A stretch of 64,000 nt of DNA. Origin: Roseburia hominis. Its GTDB lineage: Bacteria; Bacillota; Clostridia; Lachnospirales; Lachnospiraceae. Shown one piece after another: positions 16,923-26,439 of the stretch. The position numbers were made by a program, and so were the translations under genes. The stretch covers positions 160,603-224,602 of the forward strand of contig JAETOE010000005.1 of the NCBI GenBank assembly GCA_021771815.1. Reading direction: 5' to 3'. The notes beneath the pieces are model-generated. The model was given only the letters and a program-made list of their open reading frames with translations. It was not told the DNA's origin and searched no databases. Position 1 is the stretch's first letter. The number at the start of each line of letters is the position of its first letter.

Positions 16923-17915
16923 ATGAATACAGGTAAGAGCAATATTGTAAAACGGATATTTGGGATCGGTGCGATTCCGGTCGGAACCATACTTATTTTT
17001 TATCTATTATGCGCAGTACAGGGAATCACTTTTTTTGAAACCTCGAATCATGTACTGATTTTCTTAAGATCGGTCGCTACAGTCAGCTTGACGACATTTG
17101 CACTTTCGATCAATCTGGATTCGGGGAGATTTGATTTTTCTTTGGGCTCTGTTTCACTGCTGGCGTCTGTGATCGGAGCTACGCTCACGATCCGGTACAG
17201 CTTGTCCTCAACTGCAATGCTGGTTATCACACTGCTTGCCGGAATTGTGCTGGGAATGATTTCCGGAACCCTGTATGTACTGTTAAAGCTTCCTGCACTT
17301 ATCACATCCTTAGGCGTGACGCTGTTATATGAGGCATTAGTCTCCATGATTTCCGGTTCCGGCGTTTCTTTTGGAACAAAAGTCGAACTGACGCAGTTCG
17401 CTGCAAGTATTCCCAATATGGTGATCGTGACGCTTGTGGCATTTCTGTTTATGTATATCGTTATGAATGGCACAAAATTCGGTTTCCATTATGCTGCGTT
17501 AAAGGACGGACAGAAGGTTGCGGTAGATACAGGAATCAAAGAGGTGGGAAATGCAGTCGGCTGTTATGCGATTGCAGGCGGAATGATGGCGATGGTCGGA
17601 TACATCAACGCAACGCTGACGGGAACGATTCAGGCATCTCTCAATTTTGGCTCGATGGGGGCAATGTTCGTCGCTTTCCTTCCGATGTTCATCGGGGCTT
17701 TTATCGGAAGATTTTCGGAGAATCATTTTGGAATTATCCTCGGAGCCATAACCTATGCCGCGATTCAGCTTGGGTTTGTCCGGCTGGGGCTTTCCAGTGA
17801 AATTCAGTCTCTCGTAAGTGCGTTGGTACTTGTCGGGTTCCTGATTTATTTGAACAATGAACATACGTTTGCTGCTCTTATCACAGGTAAGAAAAAGAGC
17901 GGCGAACAAAAATAG
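16923..17915 (+). CDS. Sugar ABC transporter permease, RbsC type (second)
   Basis: 330 residues, multi-helix membrane protein of the same family as the one at 14561 but clearly diverged. It keeps a pattern ending in GAFIGRFSENHFG and a basic C-terminal tail. AAAGGAT upstream of the ATG. It is followed after 15 bases by the GH3 gene, so one transcript is likely. Confidence 0.8.
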   Translation: MNTGKSNIVKRIFGIGAIPVGTILIFYLLCAVQGITFFETSNHVLIFLRSVATVSLTTFALSINLDSGRFDFSLGSVSLLASVIGATLTIRYSLSSTAMLVITLLAGIVLGMISGTLYVLLKLPALITSLGVTLLYEALVSMISGSGVSFGTKVELTQFAASIPNMVIVTLVAFLFMYIVMNGTKFGFHYAALKDGQKVAVDTGIKEVGNAVGCYAIAGGMMAMVGYINATLTGTIQASLNFGSMGAMFVAFLPMFIGAFIGRFSENHFGIILGAITYAAIQLGFVRLGLSSEIQSLVSALVLVGFLIYLNNEHTFAALITGKKKSGEQK

Positions 17916-17930
17916 GCAAAGGGGGTTACA

Positions 17931-19619
17931 ATGGTTGATTTAAAGGCGGCGCCATTTGGTCTGTCGGAGAAAGATATTCAATGGGTCAGCGACGTAAAAG
18001 TAAGTATGACTCTTGATGAAAAAATAGGACAGTTGTTCTGTCCGATTGGATATTCCGCGGATTCTGATTATCTGGATCATGTAATGCTACGGCATCACAT
18101 CGGGGGAATCCTGTACCGCACAGGCGATGCGGCAGAAATGCAGAAGACGCACAGATATCTTCAGAAGAAGAGCAGGATTCCTCTCCTGATTGCGGCAAAT
18201 TTGGAAGCAGGTGGGAACGGGATTGCAGAGAACGGTACATACTTTGGAAAACAGATGCAGATCGCTGCGACGGGAAAGAAAGAGTATGCTTATCATTTAG
18301 GAAGAATTTCATGTAAAGAAGGTGCGGCAGTCGGATGTAACTGGGCATTTGCGCCTGTCGTGGATATTGACTATAACTGGAGAAATCCTATCACAAATGT
18401 AAGAACCTATGGGTCCAATCCTGAACAGGTACTTGAGATGGCAAAGGAATTTCTGCGGGGTGCGGCGGAGGAACATGTAGCTCCTGCGATCAAGCATTTT
18501 CCGGGAGACGGAATGGATGAGGTGGATCAGCACCTTCTGACGAGCGTAAACACCATGAGCTGCGAGGAGTGGGATGCGACTTACGGAAAAATCTATGCGG
18601 AACTGATCGCAGGAGGGGCGTTAAGCGTTATGGTCGGGCATATTGCACTGCCGTCCTATCAGAAGTATTTTAATCCAAAGACGCCGGATAAGCTGGTTCC
18701 GGCATCCCTGTCAAAGGAACTTCTGACGGATCTTTTGCGTGGAAAGCTGGGCTTTAACGGAGTGATTACGACAGATGCTACGCCCATGGTCGGCTTTTGC
18801 TGCGCGATGAAGAGAGAGGACGCTGTTCCGTGGAGCATCGCCGCAGGCTGTGATATGTTCCTTTTTAACAAGGATCTCTCCGAAGATTTTGAATTTATGA
18901 AAAAGGGATATGAGCGTGGCGTGCTTACAGAGGAACGCTTGGATGATGCGCTCACCCGGATTCTGGGGATGAAGGCTGCCCTTAAGCTTCACGAAAAGCA
19001 GGCGGCGGGAACGCTCGTCCCAAAAGAGAACGCGCTGTCGGTCCTAAAATGTAGGGAGCACGTGGCACTGGCGAAAAGTTGTGCGGATGAGGCAGTAACG
19101 CTTGTAAAGGACACACAGCAGCTTCTTCCGGTTTCTGCGGAGAAATACAAAAAGGTATTGCTTGAGATTCTCGGAGATTTTCCGTCGAATGAACATGTGG
19201 CAGAAACTTTTAAATCGGAGCTTGAGAAAAATGGATTTCAGGTGAGCTTGTACGAGAAAGAGAACTTTGAAAGTTTTCATCCTGACACGAGGACATTCCG
19301 TGATTCCTATGATCTGGTGATCTATATTGGGAATGTCGAGAACGCATCAAATAAGACGACGAACCGCATCAACTGGTATACTTTTTGGGGGAATGGAAAT
19401 AACCTTCCGTGGTTTGTGGAGGAGCGGCCGGTCGTGTTCGTAAGCCTTGCAAATCCGTATCATTTAATCGACGTGCCAATGATAAAAACATACATCAACG
19501 GATATTCCAATAATGATTATGTTATCGAAAGTGTAGTGGAAAAGCTGGTCGGGAAGTCAGAGTTTAAGGGAAAAAGCCCGATCGATCCGTTTTTGGGAAA
19601 GGGATATCTGAAATATTAA
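17931..19619 (+). CDS. Glycoside hydrolase family 3 enzyme
   Basis: 562 residues, no signal peptide. The barrel domain carries KHFPGDGMDEVDQH (~188-201), where the D-x-H pair occupies the place of the Asp-His acid/base dyad of NagZ-type enzymes, and VITTDATPMVG (~277-287), with the nucleophile Asp. A second alpha/beta domain follows (~380-562). The protein should act inside the cell on a glycoside delivered by the ABC importer. NagZ-clade members include N-acetylglucosaminidases, beta-glucosidases and some phosphorylases; which applies here cannot be told. AAGGGGG precedes the start. Confidence 0.75.
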   Translation: MVDLKAAPFGLSEKDIQWVSDVKVSMTLDEKIGQLFCPIGYSADSDYLDHVMLRHHIGGILYRTGDAAEMQKTHRYLQKKSRIPLLIAANLEAGGNGIAENGTYFGKQMQIAATGKKEYAYHLGRISCKEGAAVGCNWAFAPVVDIDYNWRNPITNVRTYGSNPEQVLEMAKEFLRGAAEEHVAPAIKHFPGDGMDEVDQHLLTSVNTMSCEEWDATYGKIYAELIAGGALSVMVGHIALPSYQKYFNPKTPDKLVPASLSKELLTDLLRGKLGFNGVITTDATPMVGFCCAMKREDAVPWSIAAGCDMFLFNKDLSEDFEFMKKGYERGVLTEERLDDALTRILGMKAALKLHEKQAAGTLVPKENALSVLKCREHVALAKSCADEAVTLVKDTQQLLPVSAEKYKKVLLEILGDFPSNEHVAETFKSELEKNGFQVSLYEKENFESFHPDTRTFRDSYDLVIYIGNVENASNKTTNRINWYTFWGNGNNLPWFVEERPVVFVSLANPYHLIDVPMIKTYINGYSNNDYVIESVVEKLVGKSEFKGKSPIDPFLGKGYLKY

Positions 19620-19633
19620 GTGTGGTGAAAGCT

Positions 19634-21103
19634 ATGAATCAATATTTTTTGGAAAAAGCGCAGGCAATAAAGCCTGTTTTAAATGAGGACGTTGTAAGAC
19701 CGGTTCGGATACCGGACGGGATATATTGCACCGGCGACCGGATCGTGCTTGATTTCGGAAATCATTTTGTCGGCAGATTTTTCTTTCGTGTGCACGGTGA
19801 GGGCAGCCATCAGGACGCGCCCGCATTGTTGAAGGTCAAATTTTGCGAAGTGAAAAAGGAAATAGAAGAGGATTCCTCACGGTATCAGGGATGGATCTGT
19901 GCATCATGGATCCAGGAGGAACGGATTCATGTAGATGTGCTTCCGGCAGAGGTGGCAATGCCACGGAGATACGCGTTTCGCTATGTGATAATAGATATTG
20001 CCGCTGTTTCTGACAAATACGGGCTGGTACTGGATGATGCGTATGCAAAAGTAACTACAAGCGCAGAAGATGCGGTGCTGACTGCTTATCAGGGAAATGC
20101 GAAAGAGATGCGCATGGATGAGGTCGCGCTCCGTACCCTGCGAAATTGTATGCAGGATGTGTTTGAGGACGGACCTAAGAGGGATCGAAGGCTCTGGCTC
20201 GGGGATCTGCGGCTTGAGGCGCTTACCAATTATGTTTCCTATGGCAATTATTCGCTGGTAAAACGATGCCTGTATCTGTTTGCGGCAGTTGCAGATGAGG
20301 AAGGACGTATTCCGGCATGTCTTTTTACAGAGCCGGAGGTCTGCGGTGATGATACTTATATGTTTGACTATTCCTTGTTCTTTATCGCGGCGCTTTATGA
20401 TTATGCGGCGGCATCGAAGGATCTGGAAATGGCGCGGGAATTATACAAAACGGCTCGCCGTCAGTGGGAATTGGCGCAGGAGAACTTTGACGAAAATCAT
20501 GTGGTGCACGACAGCGACGTGCTTGGCTGGTGTTTTCTCGATTGGAATCTTGAATTGAATAAACAGGCGGGGGCGCAGTTCGTATATCTGTATTGTGCGA
20601 AGAGGCTGTGCCTGCTGGCAGAACTTTTGGAAATCCCTGAGGATATCACAGAAATCAAAAGGGATATGGCGTTAAAGAAGCAGGCGGCGTTGGATTATTT
20701 TTACGATCGGGAAAAAGAACTGTTTGTCAGCGGCAGCAAGAAGCAGATTTCCTATGCAAGCCAGGTGTGGGGAGTACTCTCAGAGTGTCTGGAGAAGGAG
20801 GAAAATATACGGGTTCTTGAACACATGCGCCGTTGTAAAGATGCGGTGGAGATGGTGACTCCTTATATGAATCATTGTTATGTTGAGGCACTTATTCAGG
20901 TGGGGATGGAAAAGGAGGCCTATGCGTACATGATGCATTACTGGGGAGGAATGATGGAAGACGGCGCAGATACTTTTTATGAATTGTTCAACCCGGGCAA
21001 TCCATCGGAATCTCCCTATGGTTCCTGTATCGTAAATAGCTATTGTCATGCATGGAGCTGTACGCCGGCGTATTTCCTGCGCAAATATAATCTGCACGGG
21101 TAA
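19634..21103 (+). CDS. GH78-like six-hairpin glycosidase
   Basis: 489 residues from the ATG at 19634; a GTG at 19622 is also in frame and ribosome signals are weak. After an N-terminal beta domain (~1-150) comes an (alpha/alpha)6 barrel with the GH78 motif [13 protein letters not shown] (~177-189), where Asp/Arg residues of the rhamnosidase active site lie. It is shorter than typical alpha-L-rhamnosidases (about 900), lacking the extra beta domains, so the substrate may differ. It starts 14 bases after the GH3 gene, so the two enzymes probably act on the same intracellular oligosaccharide. Confidence 0.7.
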   Translation: MNQYFLEKAQAIKPVLNEDVVRPVRIPDGIYCTGDRIVLDFGNHFVGRFFFRVHGEGSHQDAPALLKVKFCEVKKEIEEDSSRYQGWICASWIQEERIHVDVLPAEVAMPRRYAFRYVIIDIAAVSDKYGLVLDDAYAKVTTSAEDAVLTAYQGNAKEMRMDEVALRTLRNCMQDVFEDGPKRDRRLWLGDLRLEALTNYVSYGNYSLVKRCLYLFAAVADEEGRIPACLFTEPEVCGDDTYMFDYSLFFIAALYDYAAASKDLEMARELYKTARRQWELAQENFDENHVVHDSDVLGWCFLDWNLELNKQAGAQFVYLYCAKRLCLLAELLEIPEDITEIKRDMALKKQAALDYFYDREKELFVSGSKKQISYASQVWGVLSECLEKEENIRVLEHMRRCKDAVEMVTPYMNHCYVEALIQVGMEKEAYAYMMHYWGGMMEDGADTFYELFNPGNPSESPYGSCIVNSYCHAWSCTPAYFLRKYNLHG

Positions 21104-21135
21104 AAATGCTCCGGAAGAAACAAAGGAGGCAGGAA

Positions 21136-22869
21136 ATGAAGAAGATTGGCAATAAGGTCATGAGTATGGTGATGCTGTTGTTTTTCATTTTTCTTGTAAA
21201 TGTGGGAACATCTGTTATTACGCAGCAGCAGGTAAAGACTGCCGGAGAAAAAATTACGGAATATTATCTGCCCGTAAGGAGCGAAATCTCCGAATTAGAA
21301 AAAAGTATGGAGAGAAGCCAGAAGTATTTGAATATTATTGCCCTCTATGATAATGAAGAATTGCGTGAGGGATTGGAAGCTGCACTGGCGAAAGAGGCGA
21401 TTTCCATAGCGGAGAATGAGAGCAATATTGAGTATTATCTGCAAAAAGCGGGAGCCTTGGAGCTTGCGGAAGCATTTTTGACATATGAAAGTTACATGGA
21501 CAAGGTGCAGGCGCAGTTCGTGAAAATTCAGGGATATGTGGATGCCGGAGATTTTGCGATGGCGAACCAGACGTTAAGTCAGGAGTTTCAGGGGCTGGTC
21601 GAAGGGGAAGGCGAGGCAGTGGAGACAGCTTTGATGGAAACGCTGCAAAATGCAATTTCCGATGCGTCTTTTGCTTATAACCGTTCCGTGGAAATCGGCG
21701 GGCGTGTTACCGGAATGATGTTTCTGGCATTTTTTCTGACGGTAATTTTTATTATGATCGTCATGAAGAAATCGGTCAGCAGACCGGCTCGTGAAGCAAG
21801 CCGTCAACTGACCAGAATCATCTCCGATATTAATGAGAATCAGGGCGATCTTACGGAGCGGATTAAAATCAGATCGAAAGATGAGATTGGTCAGTTGAGC
21901 CAGGGAATCAATGATTTTATGGAAAACCTTCAGAATGTCATGAAGAAGATCAAAGAGCAGTCTGACCTGCTTGGCATGTCCGTAAGCACAATGAACCAGA
22001 AAATTATTTCTTCGGATGATGATATGGGAAACATGTCGGCGGTCATGGAGGAATTGAATGCGGGAATTGAAGAGATTGCAGCGACCATTGACCATTTAAA
22101 TAAAAATACGTCCGGGGTTGTTGAAGCGGTCGCTACCGTGCAGAGGAAGGCAGAAGAGGGAAATGAGCTTGCCGGAAACGTTATGGCATTTGCTGCCGGA
22201 GTAAAAGAACAGACCGACGTGAGGCTGGAAGCGGTAAAAGAAACAATAAATGATAAGCAGACGGCGCTGTTTACTTCAATAGAAGAAAGTAAGCAGGTGG
22301 AGGAGATCAATCATCTGACAAATGATATTTTGGAGATTGCGAGTCAGACGAATCTTCTGGCATTAAATGCATCAATTGAGGCGGCAAGAGCCGGGGAAGC
22401 GGGAAAAGGCTTTGCGGTCGTGGCAGATGAGATCCGCAGTCTTGCGGAAAACAGCCGTGAGACTGCGAATGATATTCAGAAGATCAGCAGCAACGTAGTA
22501 GGAGCCGTGGAAAATCTGATGCGTAATGCGAACGACGTGATTGAATATATGCAGCGAGAAGTCATGGGGGATTATAAGGGTTTTGAGGGGGCGGCGGATA
22601 TCTATTACCAGAGGACAGAGTCTATGAATGAAATCATGAATGTTTTTTCGGAAAATGTGCTTACACTTCAGAGCAGCATGAATGAAATTGCAAATGGAAT
22701 AAGTAATATCTCCCGTGCAATGAATGAGAGTGCGGAGGGCGTGGCGACCGCCACCGAGAGTGTGTCGAATTTTGCAGGCGCTATTTCGGACATCAGGGAA
22801 CAAGCAAAAAGCAATAAAGCCGTTTCGGATCAACTTTTGAATGAGGTATACAAGTTTAGAAAAATGTAG
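21136..22869 (+). CDS. Methyl-accepting chemotaxis protein
   Basis: 577 residues from the ATG at 21136 (perfect AAAGGAGG upstream). One helix at ~8-30, an extracytoplasmic four-helix-bundle sensor (~31-190), a second helix (~195-215), a HAMP domain, and the cytoplasmic coiled coil with the conserved hairpin tip (ETNLL-type: [20 protein letters not shown]) that binds CheA/CheW. No flagellar or other chemotaxis gene lies in the window. Its place inside the sugar operon suggests it senses the transported sugar, possibly through the binding lipoprotein. Confidence 0.9.
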   Translation: MKKIGNKVMSMVMLLFFIFLVNVGTSVITQQQVKTAGEKITEYYLPVRSEISELEKSMERSQKYLNIIALYDNEELREGLEAALAKEAISIAENESNIEYYLQKAGALELAEAFLTYESYMDKVQAQFVKIQGYVDAGDFAMANQTLSQEFQGLVEGEGEAVETALMETLQNAISDASFAYNRSVEIGGRVTGMMFLAFFLTVIFIMIVMKKSVSRPAREASRQLTRIISDINENQGDLTERIKIRSKDEIGQLSQGINDFMENLQNVMKKIKEQSDLLGMSVSTMNQKIISSDDDMGNMSAVMEELNAGIEEIAATIDHLNKNTSGVVEAVATVQRKAEEGNELAGNVMAFAAGVKEQTDVRLEAVKETINDKQTALFTSIEESKQVEEINHLTNDILEIASQTNLLALNASIEAARAGEAGKGFAVVADEIRSLAENSRETANDIQKISSNVVGAVENLMRNANDVIEYMQREVMGDYKGFEGAADIYYQRTESMNEIMNVFSENVLTLQSSMNEIANGISNISRAMNESAEGVATATESVSNFAGAISDIREQAKSNKAVSDQLLNEVYKFRKM

Positions 22870-22887
22870 GAAGAGCGAGGTAGTATT

Positions 22888-23541
22888 ATGGCGATAAAGG
22901 CATTTATTTTCGATTTGGACGGAGTAATTGTTTTTACGGATCGGTATCATTATCTGGCATGGAAAGCGATAGCGGACGAGCTGGGGATTTATTTTGACGA
23001 GACAATCAACCACAGATTGCGCGGCGTAAGCAGGATGGAAAGCCTTGAGATCATTCTGGAAAAATATGGCGGTCCAAAACTGCGGGAGGAGCAGAAGGAA
23101 GCGCTCGCGGAGAAGAAGAATAGGATATATAGGGAGCTTCTTGGCGGGATGTCGCCGGAGGATGTAAGTGAAGAGACGCGGTATACACTGCGGGCGTTAA
23201 GGGAGAGAAAATTTGGAGTCGCACTTGGCTCCTCAAGTAAGAATGCAAAATATATATTGAAAAAAGTGGGACTGTCAGACGCTTTTGACAAAATATCGGA
23301 CGGCACCAATATTACAAAATCAAAGCCTGATCCCGAAGTATTTTTAAAGGCGGCGGAGTTCCTGGGTGTAAAACCGGAGGAGTGCGCGGTGGTTGAGGAT
23401 GCCTGTTCCGGGATTGAGGCAGCAAAGAGGGCAGGCATGGCGGCTGTTGCGATTGGGGATGCCTGCCGTTGTGAATTGGCGGATTACAGGATAGAATGTT
23501 TGAAGGAGATATTGGAGATTCCGATGGCAGCCGGCGGTTGA
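22888..23541 (+). CDS. pgmB: Beta-phosphoglucomutase-like HAD enzyme
   Basis: 217 residues. HAD motif I appears as FDLDGVIVFTDRYHYLAW, the beta-PGM form in which the second Asp is the acid/base, with the cap helix RLRGVSRMESL carrying the family's substrate-binding Arg. Motif II is GSSSKN, motif III the Lys in TKSKPDPEVF, motif IV VVEDACSGIEAA. The enzyme converts beta-glucose 1-phosphate to glucose 6-phosphate. Beta-G1P normally comes from an inverting alpha-glucoside phosphorylase, but no GH65 gene is in the window, so its partner is encoded elsewhere or the substrate differs. Last gene of the operon. Confidence 0.85.
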   Translation: MAIKAFIFDLDGVIVFTDRYHYLAWKAIADELGIYFDETINHRLRGVSRMESLEIILEKYGGPKLREEQKEALAEKKNRIYRELLGGMSPEDVSEETRYTLRALRERKFGVALGSSSKNAKYILKKVGLSDAFDKISDGTNITKSKPDPEVFLKAAEFLGVKPEECAVVEDACSGIEAAKRAGMAAVAIGDACRCELADYRIECLKEILEIPMAAGG

Positions 23542-23581
23542 AAAAATTCAAAATAACAGTCGCCATGTTTCATCAAGCCCC

Positions 23582-23610
23582 TTGCGAAGAGCAGGGGGCT
23601 TGGTTATAAT
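23582..23610 (+). promoter_or_regulatory. Promoter of the GNAT-fusion operon, inside a hairpin
   Basis: TTGCGA (23582-23587), 17 bases, TATAAT (23605-23610). The same stretch contains AAGCCCC (23575-23581) paired with GGGGCTT, which could act as the end of the upstream operon; promoter and hairpin overlap. Confidence 0.65.
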
Positions 23611-23658
23611 GAAAGGAAGTTCGATACAGAGAAATAGGATAACAGGAAGAGGACGAAG

Positions 23659-24474
23659 ATGGAAATTCGGTTATTATACGGAAATGAACTGCAGTGCGCA
23701 ATATATACGGCAAATCAGGTCTATGAAGTCTGTGTGCGCCCTTATGCAAGGCAGGAGGATGCCGCGCAGTATTATGGGTATGTGAGGCTTGAAAATCTGT
23801 GGCAGGAGATGAGCGCAGGCAGGCTGTATCTGTGGGGTGCATTTGAGAACGGTCAGATGTGCGGCGTCGGTGCAATGCAGAATGTGGGACATATCACGAT
23901 GCTGTATGTGAAGCCGCAGTTTGCAAGACGCCATGTGGGTACAGAGCTTGTCAACCGAATGTGTATTTATGCCGCGTCTATGCTGCACAGGGAACATGTG
24001 ACGATCTGTGTGTCGCCTGTCGTGGCGTCGTATTTCTACCACATCGGCTTTACTTTGATTCAGGGAAGTGCGGCAGGGCAGAACTATGTACCGCTGGAGC
24101 GGCGCATTTGGTCGGTGTCGCAGACGGACCCGGTGAACATAGGCCGCGGAATGCCGCAGGTTTATCCGGGAAATGCGGGCTACGGAATGCTGCAGACTTA
24201 TCCGGGAAATGCGGGTTATGGAATGCCGCAGGCTTATCCGGGAAATGCGGGTTATGGAATGTCCACACCGAAACGCGAGGTGACGTATCCGACGAAGAAA
24301 GTCAGCGCGAAGAAAATCATTGCGCTTGCATCGGCGGTACTTCTGTTTGCATTTGTAGTGATAACCGGGGTAACAGTACATCATATGGTAAACGACGAAT
24401 CAGCGCAGCGAATCGTATGGGACGGAACGGGTGAAGAATTGCCGGAGGAATTTGGCGAAATAGAAGAATTGTAG
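23659..24474 (+). CDS. GNAT-like domain tethered to a membrane helix (first paralogue)
   Basis: 271 residues. Residues ~1-148 are a GNAT acetyltransferase-like domain with the acetyl-CoA loop in VKPQFARRHVGTEL. A linker (~160-205) is built from a 12-residue repeat, GYGMPQ-x-YPGNA, in three and a half copies. One membrane helix (219-239) and a short acidic C-terminal tail outside the cell follow. No signal peptide, so the GNAT part is cytosolic. Start ATG has GAAGAGGA upstream. It is paralogous to the next gene, with shared LYLWGAFENG in the GNAT domain. Acceptor unknown; a structural or signalling role is equally possible. Confidence 0.7.
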   Translation: MEIRLLYGNELQCAIYTANQVYEVCVRPYARQEDAAQYYGYVRLENLWQEMSAGRLYLWGAFENGQMCGVGAMQNVGHITMLYVKPQFARRHVGTELVNRMCIYAASMLHREHVTICVSPVVASYFYHIGFTLIQGSAAGQNYVPLERRIWSVSQTDPVNIGRGMPQVYPGNAGYGMLQTYPGNAGYGMPQAYPGNAGYGMSTPKREVTYPTKKVSAKKIIALASAVLLFAFVVITGVTVHHMVNDESAQRIVWDGTGEELPEEFGEIEEL

Positions 24475-24490
24475 GAAGGCAGTAGACAGG

Positions 24491-25987
24491 ATGGAGATTC
24501 GGCGTTTAAATACGGAGGAACTGCAGCAGGCATCACAGGTGGCGCTTGAGGGATTTCGTGAAGGCGGGGAGGCATACCAAAGATATGTCGATCCCGACCA
24601 TTTATGGGTGGAGATGTGTAAAGATAAGCTGTTCTTATGGGGAGCATTTGAGAACGGTGCACTATGCGCATTCAGTGCAATGGAGTCCGACGGACAGATT
24701 ACGGTATTTGCGGTAAGGCAGGCTTACTGGGGCATGGGATTGGAAGATATGCTCAGGCGGGAAATGGAGCAGTTTGCGGTACGGGTGTGCGGACTGCGCC
24801 CGGATGAGGTAAGGATGACGGAACGCTGGAAGAATGCGGGCGCACAGCCGATGGCGGGGCGGTATTCGAACAACCGGAATCCGTGGCAGCCATACCAGAA
24901 TGAGCAGCAGGCCGCACAGCAGCCGTATGCAGATGCGTGGAATGAGCAGCCTTATCCACAGGAACGGATGGATGGTGAGAGGCGGCGCAAGGCGCCGATG
25001 GGAGCCGTCATTTTCGGAATTGTCGCGGCGGTGGTCGCAGTCGTTGTAATAGTATGGCTGCTTGTTGAGAGTGTTGTGGGTTACTGGAATGAGCAGAACG
25101 CCCCGCAGCATAAAGTTTTTTCGACCCGGGTGGCAAGAATTGGCGGAGCAGAAAACGGAAACGCGCTGTGGAACATCGGTGATCTGGGGGCAGACGCAGA
25201 AAGTGCCGCAGAGGAGGACGAGGACAGAGAGCCACAGGAATTGCGGGATGCTCTCGGAGTGGATTTCCTAATTCCGGAGGAGAGAATCTATGTGGCAGAA
25301 GACCTCGCCTATACGGTAGAAACGCAGCGTATCGAGGATTCGGATGAGAGCAGCAGGCGGCATCTTATGATTGCGGTAAGCTATCCGCAGATCGCGTTTA
25401 ACGACGGAAGAGATGCTTCTGCAATCAATGGGATATTAAGGGACGCTGCATGTGTGCAGATGGATTGTATGTACCCCGAACCGCAGTTGGATCAGTTAAT
25501 CTATGACGACGATTATCTCTACCTTGAGAGCAACGTATATTATGAGATTACCTACATGAGCAATGACATACTCTGCGTGGCGTATAGAGACGCATATTTT
25601 CTTGGGAATATTTACTCGGAATATTATGACCTTCGTACCCGTGTCATCAATCTGTCCGATGGAACCTGCTATGAGCTGGAGGAGGTTTTCCGCCATGATG
25701 ATGCACTGGATGAAGCATATTATGAGAAGATCTGCCTGGAGAGCGATACGCTTGCCGACGCACCGGCATTTGACGCAGATGTTGCCGGAAGAATGCTCTC
25801 AGGCGAGATCGTGGACGGGAGAATGTTCAGTAATTTTCTTCTCTGTAAGGACGGGGTGCTGTTGAATATGACCTATCATTACAATGACGGAAATCTTATC
25901 GCGCGCGGCTGGGCAGAGACGGAATGGACGATGGAGGAATTGGAAGATTACCGGACGGACAGTTCGTTGTGGCAAGAGGTAGAATGA
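24491..25987 (+). CDS. GNAT-like domain, membrane helix and RsiV-like extracellular domain (second paralogue)
   Basis: 498 residues. N-terminal GNAT-like domain (~1-115, LFLWGAFENG shared with the gene before; loop VRQAYWGMGLEDML), a Gln/Pro/Tyr-rich linker (~125-168), one strong membrane helix (~170-192), then ~300 extracytoplasmic residues whose C-terminal part resembles the DUF3298/DUF4163 domain of RsiV-type proteins (pattern around VSYPQIAFNDG and NLSDGTCYELEEVF). The GNAT domain appears short at its C-terminus. The gene is 16 bases after its paralogue, in one operon. A transmembrane link between a cytosolic acyl-CoA-binding fold and an outside sensor is the simplest reading; it is not established. 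Confidence 0.65.
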   Translation: MEIRRLNTEELQQASQVALEGFREGGEAYQRYVDPDHLWVEMCKDKLFLWGAFENGALCAFSAMESDGQITVFAVRQAYWGMGLEDMLRREMEQFAVRVCGLRPDEVRMTERWKNAGAQPMAGRYSNNRNPWQPYQNEQQAAQQPYADAWNEQPYPQERMDGERRRKAPMGAVIFGIVAAVVAVVVIVWLLVESVVGYWNEQNAPQHKVFSTRVARIGGAENGNALWNIGDLGADAESAAEEDEDREPQELRDALGVDFLIPEERIYVAEDLAYTVETQRIEDSDESSRRHLMIAVSYPQIAFNDGRDASAINGILRDAACVQMDCMYPEPQLDQLIYDDDYLYLESNVYYEITYMSNDILCVAYRDAYFLGNIYSEYYDLRTRVINLSDGTCYELEEVFRHDDALDEAYYEKICLESDTLADAPAFDADVAGRMLSGEIVDGRMFSNFLLCKDGVLLNMTYHYNDGNLIARGWAETEWTMEELEDYRTDSSLWQEVE

Positions 25988-26003
25988 GTACAAAGGAGAT
26001 ACT

Positions 26004-26108
26004 ATGAAGAGGGCAGGGGGGTTGCGTGGTACTGCGGAACAGCCCTGTGAAAAAGAAATTCTGACGATCAGGCATTATGGAGAGCCGACGGAGTTTCAGA
26101 TGCCGTAG
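26004..26108 (+). CDS. Possible 34-residue protein after the GNAT pair
   Basis: A short reading frame starts at ATG 26004 with a perfect AAAGGAG six bases upstream, 17 bases after the preceding stop, and ends just before a strong terminator. The peptide is hydrophilic (contains AEQPCEKEILTIRHYGEP) with one Cys and no membrane segment. Ribosome site and terminator placement argue that it is translated as the last gene of the operon. No family recognised; it could also be the remnant of a longer gene. Confidence 0.5.
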   Translation: MKRAGGLRGTAEQPCEKEILTIRHYGEPTEFQMP

Positions 26109-26117
26109 AAAAAGCAG

Positions 26118-26160
26118 CGGATGTTATGTCAGCGGAAAAGATTGACATAACATCCGTTTT
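26118..26160 (+). terminator. Terminator of the GNAT operon
   Basis: Perfect 14-bp stem (26118-26131 with 26143-26156), 11-base loop, followed by TTTT. Confidence 0.9.
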
Positions 26161-26439
26161 GGCATAAATGTATAAAATGTATATATTTATGCATAAATTC
26201 TCGGTATTATTTGTTTCCCGAAAAAGGTTGAAAAATATCCTCTGATATGATAAACTTTTTACAATTTAGCAAGTAACAAAACAAATTGCGAATTGCCGAA
26301 GTGAATGAAAAGGCAACAGGACTGCCCATATGGAAGAGTGCCGCTCGCCGTGCAGGCTGCGCGGATCAGGCGCTGTAAGAAGAAGGAAAACGGAAACGTT
26401 TTTTTTTTTGGGAAAAAAGGTGAAAGGACAGGAAGACGT
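26161..26439 (+). promoter_or_regulatory. carA upstream region with AT-rich palindromes and a T-run hairpin
   Basis: No gene is seen here. The 5' half holds a perfect 14-bp palindrome, ATTTATGCATAAAT (26185-26198), and a nearby inverted repeat (GCATAAAT at 26162-26169 with ATTTATGC at 26185-26192). ArgR-type operators are AT-rich palindromes of this general kind, which would suit a carbamoyl-phosphate gene, but the match is loose. Further down AAAACG-GAAA-CGTTTT (about 26387-26403) is followed by a run of T, a possible weak attenuator just before the ribosome site. Confidence 0.35.

Noticed and set aside
22888..23541. GH3 phosphorylase feeding the beta-PGM
   Set aside because: A retaining GH3 phosphorylase would release alpha-glucose 1-phosphate, not the beta form, so the two enzymes do not fit together in that way.
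24140..24260. Repeats taken for a CRISPR array or REP element
   Set aside because: The repeat is a clean 36-base coding unit in the reading frame of the GNAT protein.
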